Assembly: GCA_014529385.2 (NCBI GenBank)
Contig: CM043951.1
Span: 109,532,469-109,596,468, forward strand
Reading direction: 5' to 3'
Length of the DNA stretch: 64,000 nucleotides
Source: Adiantum capillus-veneris
Lineage: Eukaryota; Streptophyta; Polypodiopsida; Polypodiales; Pteridaceae
Positions within the stretch are counted from its first letter, which is position 1; the number at the start of each line of letters is the position of its first letter. The notes under the pieces are model-generated. The model did not search any database and was not told the origin of the DNA. It saw nothing but the letters and a program-made list of their open reading frames with translations. A program made the translations under genes and the position numbers. Shown in pieces: positions 28,038-37,905 of the stretch.

Positions 28038-30951
28038 TGTAAGGGAAATGTCAGGACCAGTGGGGCACGACCCTAAGCAAAGCATGCAGTTTAGGGGTCT
28101 TTAGGACAAGGGTTATATAGAGAGAGGTTGGGAGGAGACGAGCATGCATTAGTTACCATTTCTAGTTCACTGGTATCAAAGCGAGCTTGGTATATTTGCT
28201 TTTCCTTGTTGCATATGAATGCATCGACGGGTACTATATATATCACTCATTCTATGCATAAGGTGCATGCACTACAACAGCTGATTTTCTTGATAGTAGA
28301 TCGGTATGATTTAGCAATCAAGAATTTTGTTCATGTGATCACATGACTCTTATAAGAGACCCTCAAGCTCGGTAATGTCTTGTTCCCATTAACTTTGTGG
28401 AGTAGCACCCACACATTCATGATTGAGTTATGCTGGTATAACATCTCTCTTACATCTTTGCAAGGTATATCTTAAACAAAAAAACCACATATGACTACTT
28501 TCTTTTGGGTTTTGAGAATCTTTATCTCAATGGTTCAATGGGAGAATATGATCATTTAGTGATCCAATTGTGAATAAGATTCCAGCTTGAGAGGATCTCT
28601 TGCTTAGTCTGTAGATGGTATTGTGTCTATAGCACCCCCCATCCTTTGGGTATGAACCAAATTATGAATGAAAAATCACTCAATGAGTGTGGATGGTCAT
28701 TTATTGGCCTCCTCACATTTTTCTTTCAAGGAAAAAGGGGTACTAGCTAAGTTCCATATACCAATATGCTTATAGTCCCTATTAGTAGCACTGTAGCCTA
28801 TCATGGTATCCTCTACTTGATGGTTTAAGTGGTTTACTTTTGGAATCTGACCAACGGTTTCAAGTTACCAAGATAGGACCAAGAGATCTTGGACAAAATA
28901 AAACCAATGGTTCTTCCAAGTTGCACAATAGAGTTGCATAACTTGCTTTGATGCAAATGACATGGTCATGCATAGCTACATGATAACAATTACAGGAAGG
29001 GTTTGAGGTTAGTGTACATGGTACCTTCTCTGATTATTTTTCCTTCCTTGTTAATTTTTCTTATAATGGAATCGAGGGTCCACTATGGGTATTATATACT
29101 ATTTTAGTGGTCACCTCTTTAAGAATGTCATAGAACTACATGGTAGGGGTCATTATTGGCACACTCACAACATGTGCAACATGGTCTAGGAACACATGAA
29201 GTTTGGTTTAGCCAATGTAGATCAAATTTTATGAGGGTCCCTCTCACTCCTATTGCTGAGTGTTTCTAGTTACCTCCCCATAGAATTTCTTCTTGTACTT
29301 GACGGATGTCACATGATTGATATCACTATATCAGACATATTCCACATGTGAACATATGCGTCTTTTTGAGTGATACTTACACCTTTTTCTTAATTGTGTG
29401 TCACGATAGAGTCCCGATACATATTGGTCAAAATTTTCAATAGATCGCTCCAAGCATGCCATATCAAGAATAATTTAAGTGGCCCAAAATTGTTGGATAC
29501 CTATAAGACTTGTTAATGTAACAAGTACTATTAAACAACACTTATAAATGGTTATTTAAACTTTTTAGCTTGGAGTTCTGCATACCTATTTTCCCTTTAG
29601 CAAGGCTATGTCATGTCAATGACAATATTTCATTTTTTATGACTAGATGTGGTTTATGTTCACATTCTATTATGGTTTAAATGTTTTAGCAGGGCTACCA
29701 CATAAGAGCTATTCCCTCAAGTTTTGTGTATGCTATGAGGAAAAACTAAACCATGGGCATTGGCAATCCCAAACCACTTTAATCATGGAAATGGAGGCTT
29801 GGATAAGTTTTTGATAATGCATGAATACAAGGTGTTACGGGCCCTAGTGTTTTTTCAAATGCATTCTCTCGTGCCATGTCAATTCATGCATTTAATTGCT
29901 TATAAAACTTTTTCAACACAATCAATATCTCTATGGATTTTATGGTGGATCTGCCAATCACAATATGAGTATGTGACTCCGTATAAGTGATTTTAGATAG
30001 GTTAACTAAACTTTGTGAACATTTATTCCAACCATGTCCACCGTAAAAACTCTAGACTCGGTTAAGTTATTTGTGGACAATCTATATAGTTTCTATGAAT
30101 TTTCCAAAATAATTATGAGTTATAATAATCCCAAGTTTAATAGCTATTTTTGGAGGGCTATTTTCAAATGGTTGGAAACACTACTCAAAATCAGTAATGC
30201 AGCTCATCTTAAGAGAATGGGCACATAAATTCTAGAGGATGTTCTATGAGCATACATTAGCAAGAAGCAAGCCAATTGGAAAGATTATCTCCATATTTTG
30301 GTTGCTATCAAGAAAATCTAGTAAGCCAAGGAGTTTATCCAATATCACATGGATATGCTAATACATGCTAATCAAAATTTTTGAGAAGCCTAAAATAGAT
30401 ACAAGAACCATGCTGATAAGCAATGTCGACACTCAGTGTCATAGAAAGTCGAGCAGAATAATCTTATGTGTTCTAGAACCTTCAAAAGTATGATATTGTT
30501 CATATCCATTTAGTTATCTCTTAAGTTTTGTAACGCATTCGAATTACTCATGTGAGCTAGAGATTTGGTATTCAACCTCTCGTAGTCATTCGGTTTTTTA
30601 ATGTAAATCATTTACATCAATGCTATATAGAGACAATAACATCATCAATCAAGATTTTCTTGTTGATCTCATTAAACCTCCCACTCAACCGCATGACACT
30701 AACCATATTCTTGACTATCCGAGTATGTTTTAAGAAGTAAAAATTTAGTATTCTTGCAAAGAGATACACCACTTTTTTTTTCAAGGACAAAAATGCCTCC
30801 AAGGGGGGGGAGTAATGTAAGAGTAGTGGTAGGACTAGTGGGGCACGAACCTAGGCTAAGCATGGAGTTCAGGGGTATTTGGGTCTTGAGGCCAAGGACT
30901 ATATAGAGAGAGGTTGGGAGGAGAAGAGAATGCATTAGTTACCACTATCCT
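28038..30951 (+). mobile_element. Short-LTR gypsy-like element P1, + strand
   Basis: A 2.9-kb element with short LTRs of about 135 bp: 5' from TGTAAGGG at 28038 to about 28168, 3' from TGTAAGAG at 30816 to about 30951. Both carry a TATATAG box and GGTTGGGAGGAGA. TGGTATCAAAGCGAGCTTGG at 28171-28190 is an initiator-Met type primer site. A likely target duplication TTGAG flanks it (28030-28034 and 30952-30956). GGGGGGGGAG at 30803-30812 is the PPT. The interior is full of stops; only YHMDMLIHANQNF (integrase C-terminal region, about 30340) and the pol tail before the PPT are recognisable. Non-autonomous and decayed. Confidence 0.7.
28171..30802 (+). pseudogene. Interior of P1: degenerate gypsy pol remnants
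   Basis: No ORF over about 80 codons. Near 29160-29380 the sequence aligns in blocks (ACATGGTCTAGGAAC, GAGGGTCCCTCTCAC, GACATATTCCACATGTG) with the minus strand of 32960-32750 in element P2, so both interiors come from one ancestor. Residues around 30340-30420 resemble the linker before the integrase C-terminal domain. The total is too short for a full gag-pol, so a large deletion occurred. Confidence 0.45.
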
Positions 30952-30956
30952 TTGAG

Positions 30957-31254
30957 AATAATCTAGCGGGGGTCTTTATGCAAGTTGCAATGAGGCTAAA
31001 ATTGTGGTGCTTCATGAAAAGCTAGAGTCAAAGATCATGCAAGAGGAAGATGACATGAACACTTTTCTTGCTCGTATCAAGGATATCAATGAGCAACTCA
31101 TTTCTGTATGTGAAGTTATTTCTAATAGTTCACTTGTACAGACTGTTCCAGATGCCTTTCTCGACTCTTACCATACTTTTGCTAGTAATTGGAGATTTAT
31201 GATTGAAGGAAACCCTCAAGCTATCAAGTTTGGTGCATTTTGTACATTGCTATT
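30957..31254 (+). pseudogene. gag: Copia gag, part 2
   Basis: Continues the gag cut at 28034: LYASCNEAK, then VLHEKLESKIMQEEDDMNTF and FLDSYHTFASNWRF, matching the UBN2-type middle of copia Gag. It is open from 31004 to the next insertion at 31255. The 5-bp sequence CTATT at 31250-31254 is the left target duplication of that insertion. Confidence 0.75.
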
Positions 31255-31430
31255 TATAAGACCTAGGGTAACTGAACATAGGATCCTCCTCCCTACAGCC
31301 CCTTATATAGGCTAGCTTCTAGCACTTGCCCTAAGCGGATCCCGAGTCCCCACTGGTCCAGTCCAGGCCCTTGGCCTAGGTCCCGGACCCCCTAGGTTGG
31401 GCCTTGCCCCGTAGGACCCTTGTCCTGACA
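31255..31430 (-). repeat. 3' LTR of P2 (176 bp)
   Basis: Left copy on the map, downstream in the sense of the element. Ends TGTCCTGACA on the + strand. Confidence 0.85.
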
Positions 31431-34400
31431 TTACTCCCCCCTTAAGGAAGAGTTTTCGTCCTCGAAAACACAAGTAGTAATATCTTCTTAAGAATACTGA
31501 TGTTTTCTTTACTGACATCCCATAAGTGATCCAGTTGTCTATATGACTGATAATTGGTGCAGTGAGGAGGTTCAACGAAACCAATAGCAACATCTTGATT
31601 TTCAACATTGTTGTCCGTTTGCAACCACTTGGGTCTAGATGGTAACTCCATTTATAACTCACTCGAGTATTGTAAAGGAGTAACCACAAGTAAGAGTTGT
31701 CCAAAGGCATAACCAGTTTTCAGATCTTCTGAAGGTACTGGAATAATGAAAGGAAACCTTGGAGTAACTTTCCATGCAGTTGTGAGCCAGATTTCCTACT
31801 CACGTGAGTATCTTGAAAAGTTCATGGATAGGGAGTGTCCTCTTGTTAGAATTCTGAATAGTTTGGAACACAAAGAACTACATGTTCATCCCTTATGAAG
31901 GTTTGCCAACATACTTTGTCAGCACACCTGGTAAGTCCTTGACGTATGAAACTATTGAAACAATCTCGAACCCCACCACAAGAGGTGTTCAAAGTCGAAA
32001 ATCATACTTAAGAAAATTCTAGAATAGGGAGAAAATCATCTATTCAGAAATGCGTTGTGCTAACGTATGCTCTTAGCAGATCCTTTAGCCCAAGATTACT
32101 CTTTGTAATCTACCTATCCCCTTGGATAACTGACAGTACTGAGGTGTGTTTTCCTCACGGTTTACAAACAGTCGTCCCAGATGACTGGTAAACAGGGAAT
32201 CACAGTAGTGTATAACATTGGTGATATTGCACATGGAGTGCAAAATGCTTCATAAGCAACAACCTGAGGAATATGCATACCGTTCCAAATCAGCCTTTGC
32301 TAAACACTAGGGCCCATAACACCTAGTGTGCATGCATTTAGCAAAAACTAACCTGAACCTATATATCCATAATGATCCTTGCCAATACTTATGGAAAATG
32401 TTATGCGCCCAGGACGCATTAAAAGAAATGTAAATAGTTCTGAAAATAAATTAAATACTTTTAGTTGCAATCTTTTGCAAGCCTTGCTGAAACGTCTAAA
32501 TCACAATAGAAGGTGAAACATAGATCACTTCTAGGTACAAACAATGAAACTTTTTCATTAACAACTTATAGCCTTGCTATATGGATAAACAACCATCTTT
32601 AATGTTGTTTAGCAGTACTTGTACCTTAACAAGTCATTCTAAATATCCGACAATTTCTGGCCCCGAAATTGCTCTTGATATGTCGTGCTAAAAAATGGTT
32701 TAGAAAACAAATGTGACCAGCACCTAGGGACACGTAATTGAAATAATGGCGCCAGTGTTAGTCCAGAGACTCATATTCTCCACATGTGGAATATGTCTCA
32801 TGTAAGGATGTGTAAAAAAGAACATCCTACAAGTACAAGATGTACTTGTGTGTGGAGGTAACTGCAAACACTCTACGACGGAGTGAGAGGGACCCTCATT
32901 AGCCTTGCTCCACACTGGCTAAACCGAACTCCTTGAGTTCCTAGACCATGTTGTATCCCATGTGATAACTTGTGCCAAATTGAACCCTACAAGTAGGTGC
33001 GTAACAACATAAGGTAGAAAGAGAGATTGGACACTTAGCCCAAAATACTTAGTGCCGACATGCCCTTGGCATGGCTCTGTAACATTCAAGCGTACTTATA
33101 CGTCTTGAAAAACAGAGTAAAGCATACTAAAATTGGAATAACACCAAATCAATAGATGCGTACTTGGAGATTTGAACGTAATGTTCACTTACCTTGAAAG
33201 TATAATTGGGAGAGATCAAATTGTGATCCTCAATGCTTGTGGGATGATTTAGCAGTCACCCGTCGGGTCGTAACTTAAACAGTATGTCCATAGACACTCC
33301 GTAGTGCTATAGAGAGAGCATGGAATCCACACAAGTGAACTGCCTAGCTCTTATGGATAGCCATGCTGTCACAACTGATTGCTGCATCTATACTTCCTTG
33401 TAGAGATTAGCTGCTGTGAGTTGAAGATTATCAAAAACTCGACTTGAGTGTCGCATTGAAAACATGTAGTGCAAAAATGACACCCTAAACATCCGTAATG
33501 GACAAGACTCTTGCTTGTCCATTAACGTCGATGTGTACTTCCTCGGGTAGATTTGTTCGATCTTGAAAACAAGCACCCAAAGAATGCCAATAGTTGGGTC
33601 TTACCCTTGTCGTGACAATGGCTCTTAGCCGGTGTGGCTCATAGCCCTTATGCAAATTAGTGTTCAATGGACAAACCGATGAAGACTAATTTGAGTAGCA
33701 TCTTAGCCATGTGCTAGCTGAGAGTTAGAGCACCTTGGCTCAGACTGACTCACGAGAAAAACACGCATCAAAAGCTTCTTAGAAGATTTTCATTATTCCC
33801 TTAAAGAGAGAGAAAGAGAGAGAAGAAGAGCATGCTATGCTGAGGAACTGTCCTTGAACGACTATGACGTTATAGTTGATTGCCATGCGTGTGTGCATCT
33901 TATGCCTAACGTGCATCTTATCCTATAAGCATGCAACGGTTTTCTGCTATGACTCGCTCAACGAGAGAGGTAATAGGAAAACACAAACAAGTCACAAACA
34001 GACCCGCCTACCGTGTAGTGGTTGTGACGACCCAAAAAGTCATGCTAAACAATTCAGAACTTATCGTGTCCTTGACAAAGTATCTGGTGTTATAGCAGAA
34101 GCGTACATGAGGCAGTAGAAGTGAATCCACCAAGCGAGCATGCCGTGCACACCGAATTGTAAGCCCTGGGCAAAAGTGATGGCCTCTAAACGTGAGAGAC
34201 ACAACCATAAGTGCCTTGCACAGTCGAAACTGGGAGGGATTCCCCATGTTGCCAATTTTTTCAAACTTGTGTGCCAATGCCCTTGATTCTAAATCAATGG
34301 GCAGTATCTCGGCACAAGGGAGAAGTATTGCTTCGGAAAATTGTCAAAGCACTTTGCTTTGCACAAAAGCAGTAGATTCTAATCAAAGCTGTAAATTTGG

Positions 34401-34866
34401 AAAAATAAGAAAAACATAAAATTGGCTAACCTGGTCGTTGCGGTCACCAGTTGACCCAAAATTACGTGGAACAAAACTCGCTTAAAATGGCTCATAGACA
34501 TATCTACTACACGGATGGGAGTTGTTGTATGTAAATATACATCCCTTGTATCATATACGCCCGTCTGTCACGTAATAAAATAAGCTGCAAGAAATAAGCT
34601 GCAAACATCCTTCCCAAGTTTGTATGCTCATAGCATAAGCTGAACGTGGGAATTTTCAATGTAAGATGCCTGGCTTGAAGCCTTGCTTTGCATAAATAAT
34701 TTTGTGATACTAGCCGACGAAGTCGGATCTTGAGACATAGATATCATGACAAAAAATATCGACCGTGTCAAGTGATTTCAACTGAAAGTAACCAGTACTG
34801 TGTGGCAAACATCCTCTGTCCGCTTTGAGAAACAGTGACACGAAGTCGGCCATGCTGAGCAACATG

Positions 34867-34901
34867 CCCCCCCCCCCCCCCCCCCCCCCCTCCCCCCCCC
34901 C
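34867..34901. repeat. C24-T-C10 homopolymer (G-run on minus strand)
   Basis: Could form G-quadruplex or i-motif structures. Length may be unreliable in the assembly. Confidence 0.85.
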
Positions 34902-36391
34902 GCGCATCAAGTCGAGAAGTAGGATGTGCCAATCTCCTTGAGATTCTAAAACATTGCAAACGTGCTTTGCGTTGCCAATTATAAATATGTCCTATATGTA
35001 GAGAGCGTATGCAAACAATTCTGTACAGGAATGGTCAATCATGTTAGTCAAACCTCCATGTCAAGAAATGGAAGTGAATAAAGTCATTACCAGCCGTGCT
35101 GTAATGACAACCAAGCCTTGCTTGATATAATTATGTATGGCCTCATTGCCAACAAATGCTATTAGCGATAGAGGTCATAGCAAAGGGAGTCTACCTTGTC
35201 GATCATGTACCAAGAATGGACCTTGTGTGCATGTTTAGTGGATTGAGAAGCAGAAAAATACTGGCAAGGTATGTATGCATACTTGCTTATCTTGATTACT
35301 GGTGTCCTTGACCGTATAGGGTTGTTGTGAGTGACTAAAAAATGTGGACATACTTTCCCTAGGAACCATGTTCTTAGGAAAAAGTGAAATTCAAAATAAG
35401 CAGTGTCTCAATGTGTAACAAGTGGTCAGCCATTCCGAACACCTTTGCCACCTTCAACTAAGTGGTCAACCATGTCGAACACCTTTGCCGCCTTCAACTA
35501 GTCGAGCGATAGGCCATGCTTGAGCCTTGCTCGTGAGCATAAGAGCTTGTTGTATTTTTAACCATGGTCATATGTGACCCATAGAAGTGCACACAAGCAC
35601 CTATATAAATCTATAAAAACTTCAATAACGTGAAATCTCAAACCTGATAATCATTGCTTGTCCTTAGCCGAGGTTAACCACGTCCTTCGAATTTCATGCC
35701 GGCTCCAAGTACCTTGCCTATGACCTTGCAAACGGCCTTTGGCAAGCTTTCATGCCCTTGCATGCCTTGATGACCATGTTGATATTCCAATACACATCGA
35801 AATGCCTTGCATATCGGAGTTTTGATTCCCTTATCAAAAACTCCATTTGATTGCCATATAATGGATGTGTTTGTCGGGGCTTGGAGTTTTGATGGCTCAT
35901 AGCCTTTGCACCATGCACCTCCACGAAAATTTCTCCACGATCGCACCATGCCATGCATGGAGTTTTCTGGAGTTTTCATGAGTGTGTACCTGCTCATAAA
36001 CTTGTCGGTTGCCTGTTGTTATCTAACGTCATGCCAAGGCACCCGAATAGTGGTCTCCGGAGGTCTCAAACTTGGCTGCAGCTTGCCATCGTGTGACCGG
36101 CTTCATATAGTGTGAGGGGGGGTGGCCCAAATTAGGGCCCCAAAAGCTAAAAATAAAAAAAATAAAAATCATGGAAACCTGTTGCTGCAGAGCCGATGAC
36201 GCGACAAGAGAGGAGGAAGACGATGGCGCTCTACAGGAGCTGCCTTTGCCTTGGATTCAGTGACGAGATTTGGTTCTCTTACCCTCGCGCTCACAATGAG
36301 CTGTTGCGCGCACAGTTCTGCGTTGGTCGAACTCGACCCTCCCTTGTGTGCAGGGGTTTGCTCCCATAGTCGTCATCGACTTGTATCGATT

Positions 36392-36513
36392 GCAAGCCAC
36401 CGTTCCCACAGTCGACAACATCTTCCTCGTAGTCATGCAAGCATGCCCTGAGGCAAGCCACCGTTTCTACAGTCGACAGCATCCTCCTCGTAGTCATGCA
36501 AGCACCCCCTGAG
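36392..36513. repeat. 61-bp tandem duplication
   Basis: GCAAGCCACCGTT begins at 36392 and 36453. The two units, each ending in TCGTAGTCATGCAAGC and CCCTGAG, differ at a few positions. Confidence 0.8.
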
Positions 36514-36516
36514 GCG

Positions 36517-36549
<33 letters not shown>

Positions 36550-36615
36550 CAAGACCATGCAAACACTACTCTTCTCTTTCCTCCCTGGCTACTCCTCCAT
36601 GCCCGTTTCCCCTGA

Positions 36616-36804
36616 GCTCTGATGCCAATATAAGACCTAGGGTAACTGAACATAGGATCCTCCTCCCTACCGCCTCTTATATAGGCTAGCTCCTAGCACT
36701 TGCCCTAAGCGGATCCCCAGTCCGCATTGGTCGAGTCTAGGCCCTTGGCCTAGGTCCCTGACCCCCTAGGTTGGGCCTTGCCCTGTAGGACCCTTGTCCT
36801 GACA
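36616..36804 (-). repeat. Primer site and 5' LTR of P2
   Basis: The LTR is 36629-36804; the primer site (minus TGGCATCAGAGC) is 36616-36627, separated by one base. The right flank CTATT is the target duplication. Confidence 0.85.
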
Positions 36805-37114
36805 CTATTATATGAGTCACTTTCAAGACAGAACAAGGCTAAACAACATACAATTGAACATGCTTTTGTTGGTGCTCAAAGAAAAGGTGGTAATAGCAAT
36901 GCAACCACTTCTCATGGTTCTTTTATGAGTAGCAGATCACCTATGTCTAGTGCTTCTATTGTCAGCAACTCGTTTGGGAATTTTGGTGAAACTAGGTAAG
37001 AAGAAGATGCATTGCCATTATTGCAAGGCTAATGATCACTTGATAAATCAGTGTCCTAAGCTAAAGGTAAAAAAATCCAAGAAGAAAGAGGTTGGATCTA
37101 CCACAAGTGCATCC
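36805..37114 (+). pseudogene. gag: Copia gag, part 3, with zinc knuckle
   Basis: Resumes after the second insertion with LLYESLSRQNKAKQHTIEHA. After a frameshift near 36985 the CCHC knuckle CHYCKANDHLINQC (37011-37052, spacing 2-4-4) is intact, followed by a Lys-rich stretch. Together with parts 1 and 2 it restores the normal order of a copia Gag that was broken by insertions 28038-30951 and 31255-36804. Confidence 0.75.
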
Positions 37115-37573
37115 ATTAGGAAGAGAATGGGGTCTAGGAGGGCCTCTTTATTTGGCAGTTTAAGGGAGTCAAAGTTCTAGTATTAGAAAAACAATCAAAG
37201 AACAACTTTTGAATTCAAACATGCAAAACGGTTAGTTTATTTGAAGTTAAATTTTTTTCCCCAAAATGAAATTTAAAAAGCAAAACTATATCATGTAACA
37301 TATCTACGAAAAGAGCTCGACGTGTAGATTACAGATCTATAATCTCCGCTCAAATCAAAGATCGTATATAGGAGTTATGGAAGGCCAAAAATCATAAAGT
37401 TATCCCCTCCTTTTTTGAGAGGGAAAAGTGCATCCTTTGACCATTCTTACACTTCTCTTACACAACCACCATTCTTGCACACGTGGCATGCACCTATTCA
37501 TAAAAAATGTTACTCACCTCCATAATTTCATGGCAAATAAAGAGGCCCTCCTAGATCTCATCCTCTTCTTAAT
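37115..37573. repeat. 459-bp segment with 43-bp terminal inverted repeats
   Basis: The arms 37115-37157 and 37531-37573 are inverted copies (about 38 of 43 matching), each containing CTAGGAGGGCCTCTTTATTTG. The middle is AT-rich and non-coding. It could be a MITE or fold-back insertion. Alternatively it is an inverted duplication of copia coding DNA, since the right arm reads RGPPRSHPLLN in frame with the following protease. Confidence 0.6.
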
Positions 37574-37905
37574 GCTATTGTAGAATATTTTGTTAATGGA
37601 GATTGTGATGTTAATGTAGATGTACAGTGGGCATTTAGTGTAGAGTGTACTTATGTTCCTTTTGTCCTTGATGCATGTAGGCTAGTTCCTATAAATTCAC
37701 ATGTTTGGTACTTTGATAGTGGTGCTACAAAGCACAATACTTTGCATCGTGATTTTTTTGCCTCTCTTGAGGCTGTCCCTCATGTGAATATGATCACTTG
37801 TGCCAACAATCCCTATTATCTAGTTAAGGGAATTGGAAAGATTGTGCTAATTGCTGTGAATAGCTTAGCATTTCTCCATTTTATACTAATTAAAACTGTC
37901 CATGG
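37574..37905 (+). pseudogene. pol: Copia protease, continuing the split element
   Basis: Frame AIVEYFVNGDCDVNVDVQ leads into HVWYFDSGATKHNTLHRDF (37707-37763): an aspartic protease with an intact DSG active site, then VKGIGKIVL, the usual flap-side block. The frame is open from 37574 to about 37880. Similarity to copia ends near 37905, where unrelated AT-rich DNA begins, so integrase and RT are missing. Confidence 0.75.

Larger units (their letters stand above)
31431..36615 (-). pseudogene. Interior of P2: mostly non-coding
   Basis: Next to the PPT the minus frame reads EDITTCVFEDENSSLRGE and stop, the same pol tail as at 1262 and 30812. Elsewhere only short frames remain. Words such as GCCTTGC and AGCCATG recur throughout. 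Local tandem repeats are 35421-35500 (40 bp, 2 copies) and 36392-36513 (61 bp, 2 copies). A C24-T-C10 tract lies at 34867-34901, and GA microsatellites at 33804-33828 and 36518-36548. At 5.2 kb this is a long non-coding interior, like large retrotransposon derivatives (LARD). Confidence 0.55.
31255..36804 (-). mobile_element. Short-LTR element P2, minus strand
   Basis: A 5,550-bp element whose two 176-bp LTRs lie at 31255-31430 and 36629-36804. On the minus strand each starts TGTCAGGACAAGGG and ends CTTATA, with TATATAAG as the TATA box. The target duplication CTATT is exact (31250-31254, 36805-36809). The primer site on the minus strand is TGGCATCAGAGC (36616-36627), 11 of 12 to the plant initiator-Met site. 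The PPT is TAAGGGGGGAG (31433-31443). The LTRs differ at roughly 15 positions, so it is older than the 21-kb element. The interior has no intact gag or pol. It splits a copia gag. Confidence 0.85.
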
